64,000 bases of DNA, taken from positions 124,001-188,000 of the forward strand of contig JASFXZ010000095.1 in NCBI GenBank assembly GCA_032209605.1. The letters run 5' to 3'. The notes under the pieces are model-generated. The model saw only the letters and a list, made by a program, of their open reading frames with translations. It was not told where the DNA came from and searched no databases. Each line of letters opens with the position of its first letter. Position 1 is the stretch's first letter. Shown here piece by piece: positions 16,140-30,200 of the stretch. A program made the translations under genes and the position numbers. This stretch comes from Mactromeris polynyma (Eukaryota > Mollusca > Bivalvia > Venerida > Mactridae).

Positions 16140-16890
16140 CTGGCTGTTGTTGAGAGGTTGTTGCTCTAAGGAGATTAAATTCTTTGCAAAATCTTACTAT
16201 CTGAAAAAATATACTATTGTTGAAAAGAGGTTGTTGTTGAAGAGAGGTTGTTGTTGAAGAAAGGTTGTTTTTGAAAAGAGGTTGTTGTTGAAGAGAGGTT
16301 GTTTTTTAAAAGAGGTTGTTGTTGAAGAGAGGTTGTTGTTGAAGAGAGGTTGTTGTTGAAGAAATGTTGTTTTTGAATAGATTTTTTTGTTGAAAATAGG
16401 TTGTTGTTGAAAATAGGTTGTTGTTGAAGAGAGGTTGTTGTTGAAGAAAGGTTGTTGTTGAAGAGAGGTTGTTGTTGAAGAAAGGTTGTTTTGAATAGAG
16501 GTTGTTGTTGAAGAGAGGTTGTTTTTGAAAAAGAGGTTGTTGTTGAAGAGAGGTTGTTGTTGAAAAGAGGTTGTTGTTGAAGAGAGGTTGTTGTTGAAAA
16601 GAGGTTGTTGTTGAAGAGAGGTTGTTGTTGAAAAGAGGTTGTTGTTGAAGAGAGGTTGTTTTTGAAAAAGAGGTTGTTGTTGAAGAGAGGTTGTTGTTGA
16701 AAAGAGGTTGTTGTTGAAGAGAGGTTGTTGTTGAAAAGAGGTTGTTGTTGAAGAGAGGTTGTTGTTGAAGAGAGGTTGTTTTTGAAAAAGAGGTTGTTGT
16801 TGAAGAGAGGTTGTTGTTGAAGAGAGGTTGTTGTTGAAGAGAGGTTGTTGTTGAAAAGAGGTTTTTGTTGAAGAGGGGTTGTTTTTAGGA
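16140..16890. repeat. 17-bp minisatellite, about 40 units
   Basis: Unit 'gttgttgttgaagagag' or '..aaaagag', with scattered deletions. Because 17 is not a multiple of 3 and no frame contains a stop, the - strand reads open for 245 codons as Asn/Thr/Gln-rich peptide; this is a repeat artefact with no gene-like features. Confidence 0.93.
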
Positions 16891-16959
16891 TTGATGAATG
16901 TCCGGCATCAAGAATCATTTGTGGTGCGTCAACATTTTCTTTAAACAACATCTCCTCCT

Positions 16960-17450
16960 ATGCCTCTGAATGGATATTGTTAACATTTCACAGGAATGAT
17001 CCTTGGGTGGGCCTCTTTCAATATTGCATAAATCGTTCTGGTCTGCTGCATAATTAGGTCACAGGAGCTAAAAATAGATTTTAAAAGTGTAAACTTCGAA
17101 AATCTTCTTGTCCCAAACAATAAAGTCTAGAGCTTTGATATTTGGTGTGTAGCATTGTCTAGTGGTCCTCTTACATGATTGCATAATTTATTAAGTTTTG
17201 TCAAAAAAGATGGCTGCCAGGGGGCGAGGGCGGGGCTTGTTCCCTATATGTATATAGTGAAAACTATAAATGACATTTCCTCCTAAACCACTCGATCAAT
17301 TTTGATCAATTTTGCAGAAATGATCCTTAGGTGGTCCTCTTTCAATGGTTCGAATTATTATTTTTAAATATGAATTATTATTTCATAAATGAGAATGGCA
17401 GTCTACTCGGGTGAGCGATATAGGGCCATCATGGCCCTCTTGTTTAATCA
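16960..17450. repeat. Dispersed repeat ending 'gggccatcatggccctcttg'
   Basis: Paired phrases 'aggaatgatccttgggtggg'/'agaaatgatccttaggtggt' followed by 'cctctttcaat' occur twice, 320 bp apart. It ends 'gggtgagcgatatagggcc', a common terminus of bivalve repeats. Noncoding. Confidence 0.45.
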
Positions 17451-18596
17451 AAGCACAAAAATGCTGTCGGACAGTACCACTCGTCTCTGTAGTCAATCTG
17501 GCAACTCGTTGCATACAAGTTTCCGTTTTGTAACTAAACAGTTTTATAATATCCAAGTATGTGTAAACAGGTAAGATGGTTTGCATGGAATCTGGAATAA
17601 AACTAAAACATAAGACAGAAATGCGAGAAAGAATAAAAATTTGTTGAAAAAAATATAGTACACATTTTTTCCAATAGATCTTCAATCCGACTTGTTCTAG
17701 AAATGCTAGATTTTCAAACTGAAATAAAGAAAAATGGTCAGTAATAATGGTAGAACCTTAAAATTGTAAAACAAGTGAAATGTTTGTCACAATTGTAAAT
17801 AAATGAAATACAAAGATATCAAACCCTTTATGTAACGTTTGTGAATATTTAATTATAAAATGACATATTAAATTATATCAGCACACACTAAAATCAGTAT
17901 GCCCAGGCATAAAGTTATGATATCACTAGCTTGCCATAGGCTAGGAGTTATCTTGTTGTAATGGGGTATTTTCCAATTAATTTTCCAAGCACAGAGTGAA
18001 ATGTACGTAGAAAGATGACACCAATAATTTTCATAGTCGTGCACAACGAGACCATATCTACGATAAATCGCAATAAAGAACAATTAACAACAATAGTAAT
18101 CACTTGTCGTCGATTTATATATATCATTTAAAAGCAGTCTGAACCCGAATACACTCTTCTACTTGCGTTCACTTAGCGAATTTATCGCGTTTATAGCGCT
18201 AACCTGGCATTTTAAATCTTGAGAACCAGTATGGTAGGGTACCCGTCTGATAGTCAGGTTCCTGTCGTACTGATATTGCAAACTGTAAACAAACTCGTGT
18301 GTATTAATACATTGCTTTAAACCCCATCTGAACTCCACAGAAACAGCTAATTAGTTCACAAACCACTTTAGCAGGTCACCTTTTCAACATTTCATTTTAA
18401 TGAAACGTTTATTACTTTATGATATTATTTCGTGCGGTGAACTTCGGAACTACTTTGTTTGCGTAGTAATTAGGATGTGGACATTTTTGACATGTTACCG
18501 GCTTTCAGTCTTATTTGTGTTTTGAAAACGGGAACCAATAGTTGTATGCCTCTCAAATTGCCACTACTATAGACGGTACCTGAGCGGTACCGTCCA

Positions 18597-18648
18597 AAAA
18601 GAGGTTGTTGTTGAATAGAGGTTGTTGCTGAAGAGAGGTTGTTGTTGC
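18597..18648. repeat. Isolated three-unit copy of the 17-bp minisatellite
   Basis: 'aaagaggttgttgttgaata' then 'gaggttgttgctgaagagag'. It lies 1.7 kb right of the main array, directly next to the hairpin 'gacggtacc..ggtaccgtc' at 18572-18594. Confidence 0.85.
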
Positions 18649-19499
18649 AGCGTGGGCCACTCTGGAGAGGTAGACTGTATTATTCGATGTCTTACAGCAT
18701 AAAGTAGTAATGAAATCTTGAGCAAAACCTTTCCATAATGAGGAAAAAAAATCAGACCCGGATATAACGTACATGTATATGCAAAGTATAAATACTCTTC
18801 ACAATGGAATTATTGTATAAACCTAAAATAGTTACCGCACGATTTTGTAATAAATTCTTAAAAATTAGCCATGCTTGAAAGTTAATGATTCCTGGCAAAG
18901 ATGTAAAACAGTCAATTATAACATATAATAAGAGCAATTTCAAGCCTGGTTTCTCCACAATTTGTTAATTTTTCAGTATTTCTTGTTCTTTCAGTTGCAG
19001 CTAGAAATTTAAGCTTCTTTGTATGACGTACGTCTCAAATATTATTCAACTTTGAGATAAAATTTATATGTAGGTTGATATCATTTCTAAAGTGAAAGAT
19101 AACCAAATTGAATTTACATATTAACATGCCTCCCAGTGAAACCTTTAAAACTAGTAATAACCTTAAATGTGTGGAAAATCCTTTAAAACCTTCTTTTTTT
19201 CTGAAAAACTAATAAAAACCTGTAATTCACACTCTATACCTTTTAATATAGTTTAGTTATATTCGTTTTATGAATATTACATTTATATTATACTACAAAC
19301 TACGTGCTACAAACTGTCGTCGGTCTCATTATGCAGCACTCTTAATCTAAGGATGAGCAAACTGTCGCCGATAACTTCAATCAATACATTGTCTTCGATA
19401 AACAACTGTACACCATGTTAAACCCTTGTAAAAGGTGTTAATCTATCAAAGAGTGTCAATTTATTTTGTTGTTCACACCTCGCTGATCAATACCGTAAA

Positions 19500-19745
19500 G
19501 GGGTCTATAAAAAGTCGTAAAATTGTGTATACAACTGACAGGTCTCATTAGCGGGACCTAAACGTGTAATAAACTGGTCGTTGGGACCGGATATGGTGGT
19601 CGTATTACGGAATAGCGAGTTGGTCGTAATATCGGACCCCGCGACCATTGAATTAAAGAACAAAAAAATCGGGTCCGAGAAAAAGTGGTCGTATTATGCG
19701 GACGGTCGTATTATCGGACCGGTCGTTAGGCGGAACTTTACTGTA
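19500..19745. mobile_element. Family D pogo-like right end
   Basis: Several copies of 'ggtcgtatta' and 'atcggacc' end in 'ggcggaactttactgtac'. It is CpG-rich with no significant open frame. Confidence 0.5.
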
Positions 19746-21085
19746 CATGTATTCTTTTGTGAAACAGCAGCATAGCTATTGATACTACAAATGTACTAGC
19801 ATGTATCATCATGAGTATTTGTGAAATGCAGTCTCCAATTGCCCTGAGGCAAGATTCGGTCATCCTTGTGACAGTGGGCGCTCTGCCAGTCCTTCTCAGC
19901 TGCATTAATCCATCAAATTAGATGGTCAGAATTAGCCTTTATAAACCAGTTACCTGTATAAAAACTTTATTTTCATTGAGGCCTGCTAGGACTGGCCTGC
20001 ATTAACCAAAGTACATTTATAATATATCTTTATATTGTGAGTTCAATTACTCATGTTACTGCTTTAAATAGGCAAAAAGTGGTGTTAGAATACCTACCAA
20101 ACACACCTTCACATGCTTGTTATCCAAGTATCAGACCACAAACGTCTCAACAAGAAATATCTTTAAAAGAAGATAAACGGCGTAGATAGAATGATGTCTT
20201 CCGGTATTTTAAATGAACTAATGTTTTTGGCAACATGTTGAAAAATAAATCCTAACTCGGATCTATTTATACTATTATCATGGACCTGTCTTATCAGGGT
20301 AATTTTATATACACATGCTTAAACATATTAACAATTTCCGGCAAAATTCAAACTGCTAACGAAAATACATCTTACGAAAACCCCGTTTGGTGCCTCTTGG
20401 GTGAATGAAAACTTGGGTGAAAATATGATTGGTCAGATTTTAAAAAGCCCGCTTCGAGGACAACATTTGGTTGGTCAAAAATGTAGGTCAAAAACCAATG
20501 TTATACAGCTACGCCGAAAAAACAATGCATGTGATAAATGGAAGCTTACAATTATGGCCTCTGACTACAGCAGTATTACAGCTGTTACTGTCAGCCCTCT
20601 CACTCATATCCCTCTTATTGCTTGTTACGTATCAACAGTGAATCTCAATCTGACCATTCTCTTACTGCTACCAATATTATCTGCAGTGATGCCTATTACT
20701 GCTAGTATCATTGATTTACAGCAGGGACACTGCTACCTCTTCCAGCACAGTAATACTGCTGTTACTGCTAACTCCACACCGGTCCTCTGATTGGAGTGAG
20801 CATAGTCTCAGAAACGAATTAACAGCTTGAAAACAGTTTGAACACCTTTAGGAATATTTTGTTGTTTATTTTATTGTCAAAGTTAAATTATCGATGTAAT
20901 AAGCAGTTATTGATGTCCTTTATAAAACTCTTGAAGTAAAAGTTCTCCAGTTTATACCAGCTACAACTGAGATTGTGGTGAAGCAAATGTGTTGGAAATC
21001 TGTTACTATTCACAAAATACTAAACTCTATGTTCATGTTTATCTTACATTGTATTTTGCAAATGAAGATATTCTTTGAATTACAG

Positions 21086-21299
21086 GTTTCTATGAGTGGA
21101 ACTGTCACCTGACGGTACAAAATGTCAGACGTAACAGAAACGTATCAGGATGTTTTGCAGGAGAACTTCTACCTGTTCTGTAAATTTCTTGTTGCGGAAG
21201 ACTTTCTGGAACAGCTCATAAGTGATGAAATTCTTACGTTGGATGATAAAGAAGTCATCTGTAATCGGGTCGTACACCAAAACAGACGACAAAGAACAA
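21086..21299 (+). CDS. CARD11-like: CARMA-like coding exon 1: start codon and CARD helices 1-3
   Basis: The exon follows 'gaattacag', has 36 nt of 5' UTR, and starts at ATG 21122 ('aaaatgtc'). It encodes residues 1-59, 'MSDVTETYQDVLQENF' through 'LDDKEVICNRVV', corresponding to the N-terminal CARD helices of CARD9/11. It ends at phase 1 with donor gtaaga. Confidence 0.85.
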
Positions 21300-24200
21300 G
21301 TAAGAAAATTGTCTTAAAGAGGCTCATTTTTCTGATCCATTAGAATTCTGATTAATGCTTTTTTCTGACATGTTAGCATGATGAAGGCAGAGAAGACTTT
21401 GAAAGACTTTGAATAGTATGACCTACATCTACATGACGTTGCTATAGCGACAACAGAATGTGCGATATTTGTTATTTATAGAAATAAAGTAATGTATTTA
21501 ATAAAATATATTTTGATATCTTTACAGTCGAAATTTTGTTTACAAACATCATTAAAGGAGATATGACACTTTTCTCGAAACTTTTCGAACACCCCACGTA
21601 TATGCCAAGATTTGATAATATATATATAGTTGAAACTTGTGTTTTCGATAACCATCTATCCAAATACTTGGTATCATCCGAAAAAGATATCAAGTCTGGA
21701 TGTATCTTCTTATGCATGTCGAATTGAAAACCATGTATTATTCGAAATAAAATTTCTGATCTGTTGAATTCAAATGAATGAGGTCCGACTGTATTATATT
21801 TGATAATATTGCCAACAGTGAGTAACAATTTATCTTGGTGTTTATTGGTGCGTGTTTAACTACACAAGTCTGTAAACACTGATGCACCGGTGTTAACTGT
21901 CAGTTTATATGAAATTACTAGAACAGAACTCGGAAATTTGATGGATGTGATTTGGCCTTGACGGCTAAGTTTTGAAACAAGTAGGGCCGTTTGAGCCAAC
22001 TTTTCACCCCAATTGCCTCCATGCTCGAGTCCTGTAAATGAAAGCAATAAGTATCTTCAGACACCTTGTATTGTTGATGGCTGTGAAAGTTTATTTAAAC
22101 TTTGTGTACCAGCAGTCAAAAACATTTACTGTCTTAGTTCTTTTTTATCTTAAAGCAACTGATATTCAATTTGATGATGTTTTGCCATTTTAGGCAAATT
22201 GATTGAGATTTTGATGACCCGAGGAGAACGTGGATATGGGAAGTTTCTGGATATATTAGAGTTCCAATATCCACATGTATATAGAACAGTCACAAACAAA
22301 GAACCAAGAGATCCTCCATCAGGTAATATTATAACTTTCATTTGGTTGAAGCTGTTGACAACTTAGGCTGGTTTCCATGGATATACCTCAAAATGAATAT
22401 TTGTGGTAATCTTAAATCTTCAAGGTTAATACTAAGACATATATATCATGGAGGCAGTTCGAGCACCAACTATGGTGACTATGGTTGATGATAACATTCA
22501 GTCTGGTCTGGTTACCTCTTCGAAATTTGATGTTTGAATACTACACTCACCCAAAGTCCTAACACATCACTTTGGGTTTACTTGATTTCGTAAAGACGAA
22601 GGAGGGGTTGGAAATTTAAGGTCATTGTAGTAGAAAAAACCCACAATGAAATCACACATATAACAGAAAAAAAGTGCTTGAATAAGGTCCAGCAATTAAC
22701 TACATGAGTCCCCTAAACTGGTGTCGAGACGAAGGGCATGGACACTTCCGGTCTTTTAAAATTTACATTTTTTACTTGGATTCACATGGAAATCTTGTGT
22801 AACAAACTCTCACAAATAACGCAATTGAGTATCTTTAGGAGTACAAAATATTTTATTTCTAGTCCTACAGGAAATGCAATTTTAGCAACATTTATAAAAG
22901 GGCATACTATTTTTCATCATTTTAGTGGACAAATAGCCCTCTCATATTGAACCATTTTTCACTCAAAACATCATGCTTTTTAATGACTGTAATACAAAAC
23001 AACACAATTACAAAAATAAATCATGTGAAAGACCGCCAAGTAAAAGCAGCAAGTCAAACATACCTAAAACTGATCATTTGTTCCGCATGGCTGCACTTAA
23101 CATCGATTAAAGGTTTGCGAAAGGTTTTTAAAAAATAATGCTATATACTCAGAAATCTAAATTTTCAAAACATTTAGTACAGAATTAAGAAAATTATATC
23201 AAATTCAAATATGATGCGTTAGAACTTTGGGTAAGTGTATATATATAGAGGTGTCCCCAACATTAACTATGGTTAAACCACCGATTAAACATGGTTGAAC
23301 TATAGTGGATATTCGGAACACCTCTATAGGGTTTTCAACCCTCGCAATTGTAAGAGTGACCAGAGTAACTAGACCATAGATGAACTAGACTGAGTTTCAT
23401 CATCCAACCATAGTCACCATATTGTCAGTGATCAAACTATCTCCATATCATAGAGGACATCATCCTCGGTACCCAGGCTATTCATAACATATATGATACC
23501 CTGGGTAAATTTCGTACTCATGAATAATTAATGAGGTGAAATCCAGCTGCTTGATTGACCGCTTAATACACTTCATGCAATGCGGAAACTGTCGAGCAAT
23601 TACAGATGAAATGGAAGTTCTGAGTGATCCAATGTGATTGCAGCTTTCAAATTGCACATTTGTTTTCAATGGTCGCTGCCATTTTGTTGAATTTACTGAT
23701 AGCTCTTCACAAAGGAGATTCCCTCTGTTTTGTTATTGTCCATTTCATTGGTCGAGAAATGCTAATGAATATTCATGCATTATGTAGTTTTGCTTGCCAA
23801 TTTGCCCAGTGTATCATATATGTTATGAATAGCCTGGGTACAGAGGATGAGAAGACATGGTCAGTTTAGAAAGGCACAGCTGTCTTGCTTGTATCATGGT
23901 GACAATTATTTTGCTTTTTTTAAAACTAAAAAGTCACATTTTTGTCTTAAAACATATAACAATAGGAGACATTTTGATAATTTGTCAGTACTGATTAATC
24001 TTTTAGTTTTTACCACGTCCATTTGCATTAAACACCAGGTTAGTCAAATGGTTAAAACAGGCAATATTTAAAACTTATTGAAATAAGAAATGTGTCCCTA
24101 GAATATGCATACCCAATGTTGTGAATGGCAACAAAAATTGGACAGGCCCTGTCAGAAAATAAAAAACAATTACATGTACATGTAGTTAAAGATAAAGTCA

Positions 24201-27200
24201 TTACGTGGACACATTTCTCGAGCTGTTGTCAGGCATTGATTGAACCTTTTCTCCAATATGTTTTCTGTATTGAAACCACTTATGAAAACAATTTTCAGTG
24301 TACAGTAAAACCTCACTTAAAGACCACCTCAATAATAAGAACACCTCAAAATTAAGAACACAATTTTCAAGTCCATTTTTACTGTTTTGCTCTTTATTCA
24401 ACCTCAATATTGAGACCACCTCAATATTAAGACCACTTTTCAAGGGTCCCAAGAGTGGTCGTATTATCGAGGTTTTACTGTATAAGCAAAATGTCTGTGT
24501 ATATAACTTGTAATCAAGCAGGTTTGATTTTTCCATTTAGATGAAATATTTCTTATTATAAAATATAAGTACAGTCGAACCTCGTTCATTATAATTCATC
24601 GCGTCATAATTTTTATTTCAAATAACACATGATTTCGAATAACCATTTCAATTCCACGTGCCTGAGATACATAAGGACCTGATATTTATTTCGGATTATA
24701 CCAAGTCTTCGTATAAAAGGTTGACAAATCAACGAGGACCGACTGTTTCATGTTTTTATTTTGCAGACTTTCATAGGACTCGGTTTAGCGATCGTCTTAG
24801 AATGATACATGATTTACCTAACCTGTTGGAACATATGAAGGATCAGGTTGTGGCTAATACAGAGCTAGATTCACAGCTTTCTGTGTTACAACAACTTTTA
24901 CATGTCTCTAAGGATGAAAATTTAGCACTTGAAGTAAGTTATTGAATGTCATGTGTAAGAAAGTGTTTTACACGAGTTGAAAATTTGTAGAATAATGTTT
25001 CATTATTTCTAGTATGGTTAAACATGTACCGTAATAATTCTATTTGAAGCCCGTGCGCTTATTAAATGCACGATCAGCTAAAATGCTGGGAATTGGCGAT
25101 AATTAGAGACACATTCAGGTCATGTCGTCCATTTTTTATATAAAGTGTACAACAGTGACATTACGATAGTTGCGCACTGTGATATTACTATAAAGGGAAA
25201 TATAGAAGAGAAATTAGGAAACTCGCAGTGTGAAAGATAGGATTGTTTTGTTTGCTTTGTGGGAAGGGCGCTTATTAGAGACTATTAAATTTTCAAATTT
25301 TGACTGAAAATTGGCAAATTGACTGAAAAATACGGGATGGGCATTTATTAGAGCATGGGCATTAAATATAATTATTATGGTAATACTTTTTTATTAAATA
25401 GTCGGGACCCATTATTTTGAACTAAATGGTAAGAGCTTCCACTCTCTATAAAATAGTTGTTGACAATTTACCTGTGTTTTGACGCCAAAGTTTCGCTGCA
25501 GTAATTAGAGATCCTCGGTGGTTTATGTAAACAGTGTTTGCCATATGATGTGTTTACTGTATGAAAATTCACTTAAACATCTTCCACTTTAAGACAGAGG
25601 CTAATGGACTGTTTATATGAATTATGAAAATAAAATTCTGTGAAAGGACATGTGGTTACATAATGTGTCTATGATTCAGAATGTCAAAAAACTCATGCCC
25701 GTAGTGTCCAATCTCCTTTTGAAAACGCTGACTAGAGTTGATGGGTGTAATTATCATGTTGTTATAATTGAGCTGTGCCACAGCCAAACCCCTATAAGTG
25801 AACAAAAAAAGTTTGTTTTCAGGTTATTTACATTTTATTACAGATATATCTATCAACTTTCATTTAATACCAAAGGTATTCAAATCGGATGTCTACTTTT
25901 CTTTTTATAGGAATTCCAATATTAAGAACAAGATGCAAAAGTAAGCTACAAAATGATGACGTCACATAATTCTTAAAAAATATTCTGCTGTTCAAATGGA
26001 AAAAGAAAATTATGCAATACTTGTATAAATATTTCCTCATTTGCTTAATTCTGTAAATCACAATTAAGCGTCCAAAACATCTTCATACAAAGGGCTTAGT
26101 TTGTGATGTCAAAACTTGGAGAATTGTGCCACTAGCCCAAAAATCACAGTCACAGCCACATATATATATTTTATGAATTATAGAAAGAAGTTGAACTGCT
26201 GAAGGATGTACGACAGGAGAACATGGACCTAAAAATCAAATTGAAAACAATGGAACTAAAGGATCATGAAAGCCAAGTTGCTATAAGTAAGTACACATCC
26301 TGACTCCTTTAAGACTGTCTTGACTTATCCTGTGATCTTTTCCGTCCATTAATTTCCACTCCCCCCTTGTTTGTCCTCTTTGATTCTCTTAGTTATCTGT
26401 TATGGTCGGCCAGGTCAATCCTTGTGCCTCTGTTCCCTTATGTATGTACCCTTGTACCCTCCTCAAATGCCTTATGTTTTATGGATTGCTGGTTTCAAGG
26501 AGGTCTGTGTAGGGGGGGGGAACTGTCTTGTGTAGGTTTCGAGGAGATCTGTGTGGGGGGGGCACTGTCTTGTGTAGGTTTCGAGGAGATCTGTGTGGGG
26601 GGGGCACTGTCTTGCGTAGGTTTCGAGGAGATCTGTGTGGGGGGGCACTGTCTTGTGTAGGTTTCGAGGAGATCTGTGTGGGGGGGGGGCACTGTCTTGT
26701 GTAGGTTTCAAGGAGATCTGTGTGGGGGGGGCACTGTCTTGTGTAGGTTTCAAGGAGATCTGTGTGGGGGGGGGGCACTGTCTTGTGTAGGTTTCAAGGA
26801 GATCTGTGTGGGGGGGCACTGTCTTGTGTAGGTTTCAAGGAGATCTGTGTGGGGGGGGGCACTGTCTTGTGTAGGTTTCAAGGAGATCTGTGTGGGGGGG
26901 GGCACTGTCTTGTGTAGGTTTCAAGGAGATCTGTGTGGGGGGGCACTGTCTTGTGTAGGTTTCGCGGAGATCTGTGTGGGGGGGGGCACTGTCTTATGTA
27001 TGTGGCGTTCCCTGTAGCACTTATTCTCTCTCTTTTATACTAATTGGACATATAACATCACATCTAATAGTTTTAGTTTGATTGGCTGTGTACGAATGGG
27101 GCATATACTCAGAAAGAAGTTGTGTTCAATACAAAATTGTTTATTTTTACATTGGTATTTAATGAATGTAGTGTGTTGTAAATGCTAATTGCTTTTGAAA

Positions 27201-30200
27201 TTGAAAATAAGTAGTTTTAGTTTTGTTTGAAATTTTGTTTTGTTATGTCCTTGACTGTAGGTTATTCAAATTATAAACATTACATTATTCTACATACTAT
27301 CTGAAGTACATTGTAACTTATTGTCATTTATTGATTATATTTTCATGTTGTTTCAGGCGAATGGTCACAAAAATCATACCAGTTACTGGAATCGGTGAAT
27401 GAATTCAAGGAGAAATGTCATAGTCTACAAGTAAAATATGATGATCTTCTAAAGACTAAATCACCGTCAAGTAATGGTGCAGGTTAGAAGTGGATTCTTT
27501 CATTTCCTTATAATTATGTTACAAGAAAAATCTGTATAAGTGTCCAAAAAATCCCTTTTTTTGGTTTTACATTTTCTAAGAGGTGCAATTTTCTGGTTTC
27601 ATTTAAAAACATTTTTTATCTATTTTTCTTTTTATAGCAATTCTATTATAAAGGACAAAATGCACAAGTAAACTACAAAATGATGTAAGATTAGAAACGT
27701 TTTACTCAAATGTTCAATAATCTTTAAAAAATATTTTGTTTAGCAAATAGTACTGGTCACGATCTTCAAAATACCTTAATTTGGTGCAATTATTAGTAAG
27801 TTACCCAGGATACATTCATTGAGTGTGATTTGTATAAGTTGTAACAACTTGTTTCACAATTGTGTAAAATAAATAAGTTTTAACCATTGAAATGTATTTT
27901 CATGATAAAAGGTATGAATTTTTTCAGATAATGTTGTAGAAGCCAGAAAGCCCCCAGAACCACATCAGGTAACAACATTCAAACCTGACCTTCCTATAGT
28001 GAGTAGACATCCTTGGTTTCGGCATGGCTTGTGTCTGCCAGTCATATTCTACAGCTTGGGCCCTAACTTACGTGTTGCTTCCTGTGTGAGCGATTGGCTG
28101 AAATGTTGATAGGCACTTTTGTGTTAAAATTCTGTTACACAGGGTTTTCCCTAGGATTTTTCAGCTAGGGGTCCTTGGATCCTCGTGTTTGACAAATCGG
28201 GGGGTCCTCAGTAAATTTGTAGGGTCCCAGATATGCAGTTTATATTTGACATAAGTATATTTGAGGGGTCCCTGGGATACACAGTTAGTTAAAAAAGGGA
28301 GTGCCTAGAAGGAAAGGGAGTCGGGGACTTAAGATTTCTGTGTTACCCCTGGAAATTCCCAGTTACTGAACAGATTTTTTTGAAAATAATTTTCATAAAA
28401 TGTATATGTTGAACTGTCTAGTATTTTGTGGTAGGGAAACTGGTATATTAAATGGGTACTTATATAAATTAATAGTGTTTTTATGTTGTTTGTCCTTTTC
28501 CTTGGTGTCACTGTTATAGTATACTTATACAGTAAAACCTCAATAATACGACCACCCTTGGGATCTTGGAAAACTGGTCTCATTATTGAGGTGGTCTTAA
28601 TATTGAGGTTGAATAAAGAGCAAAGCAGTGAAAATGGACTGGAAAATTGTGTTCTTAATTTTGAGGTGGTCTTATTATTGAGGTGCTCTTTAAGTGAGGT
28701 CTTACTGTACATGGTTACATTTAACATAGTTAATTGTCTGGGATATGCCTCTTGTAAATAAATAGCATGTACGTATACATGTTTGTGTTTCCTTCAGTTT
28801 CCTTCAACCATTGTTAGCTTTGTTAGATTCAAGTTCCTACTTCCACAGTATATAGCATAGGTCCTTGAAAAGTCCTTGAATTTGATGCCTACTCCTTGAA
28901 AACTACTTAAATTTGTAACAGCCAAAAACTCACTGAAATGTCAAATAATTCTTCTGCTGCTAATAGAAAAAGGAATAAAAAATAACAAACAAACTAACAA
29001 TGACAAAAAGACAAAGAAATGACAGAGCTATCTTCGACAGGGCCTACAGCCGAGTAGGCGATTGTATGGTAGTACAGTACTCAACGGGCTTTATGCTCTC
29101 TTAAAGTAATTCTCTCATTGTGTAAGTTATGCAGTGATGGTCATCTCCGGGTGTTAAACTTGAAATATACACTGGATCCCTTCATCTCTATACTAAAAAA
29201 AAAAAACATTTCTAGTCATTGGAAATTGGGGAAAAGTCATAGAAAAGTCCTTGAAAAGTACTTGATTTTTTTACTGTATGAACCATGGTATAATCTTCTA
29301 GCCTTTAGTACTAGAACAATTGAATCATCAACAAGCTTGCCTATCAATATGTCCACATACTGAGAGTTCAGCCATGTACAAAATGCTTACAGGTACTGTA
29401 TATTTCATATGTCTGGACTTTTGTTATGCTTTGTCAAGTTAATCAAACATTTGTTCTGAGAGCAATTATAAAATCTTTTGAATTTTGTCAGTGTTATACT
29501 TACCTGCTAACTTTTTGTGTACTGTAAGTAAATAATACTATTTATTACATGTAGTATTTATACCTCAGCCAGGACATATACTGGAGTGATAACTTAGTCA
29601 GTTGAGCTGTTTGTGCATCCTTTGTAAGATTTGTGAAGTGAACGCGATTGTTGAGCAGTGTTAATGTGTGTGATATGTTTAGAGTCGGTCCAAGTATGTT
29701 AGAGAGTTTACATCCATCGGACATAGACAGTCTTGATGTAGATTGTCATACAAAGGCTGTGCATTATTAGTATTTACTTGCCTGATAATCCGATAATGCT
29801 TAGTATTATGTGATTTTGTATTGCATGAATGACGTAAATCATAAGTGATAACTAATATACCGTAACTCAAAATTACATTTTGTTCTTTCTTGTGTATATT
29901 TTATTGATAATCATTGTTGCTTAATTTGCTTGGAATACTGTTGTAAATCTGCTTTGATATTTGTGTATGCTTCATGTACAGTGATAACTAATGTAGCTCA
30001 TTGTGAATCATGTTTTGTGTGAAATTGTTTAACAATGGTTGTCAGTATTCTTCCTCATCAATTTCTGGTATCACAGAAATCAGCACCCAGATTTTCTGAG
30101 ACAATGGTATAATGTGTATAGAAAAATTGAAAACTACCTTCCAGATTTACTGGTATTAGTAAACATGTGAGTGCTGTATTGAGGCGCGAATGATGATGAT

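Larger units (their letters stand above)
8880..21085 (+). other. Intron 1 of the CARMA-like gene (if the 8879 donor is correct)
   Basis: 12.2 kb without supported coding exons. It holds family A MITEs, foldbacks, SINE-like and tandem repeats listed separately. 20200-20800 has mild CpG content and a 129-codon open frame (20401-20790) of no recognisable family. 9942-10070 and 13029-13158 are near-identical direct copies. Confidence 0.4.

Noticed and set aside
16214..16951. 245-codon open frame, Asn/Gln/Thr-rich, on the - strand
   Set aside because: It is the stop-free translation of a 17-bp minisatellite whose three frames are all open. There is no splice context and no protein-like composition outside the repeat.
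20401..20790. 129-codon open frame before the first CARD exon
   Set aside because: Composition drifts from basic to hydrophobic with no family resemblance, no splice or start context, and an in-frame stop before the CARD exon. Probably chance.
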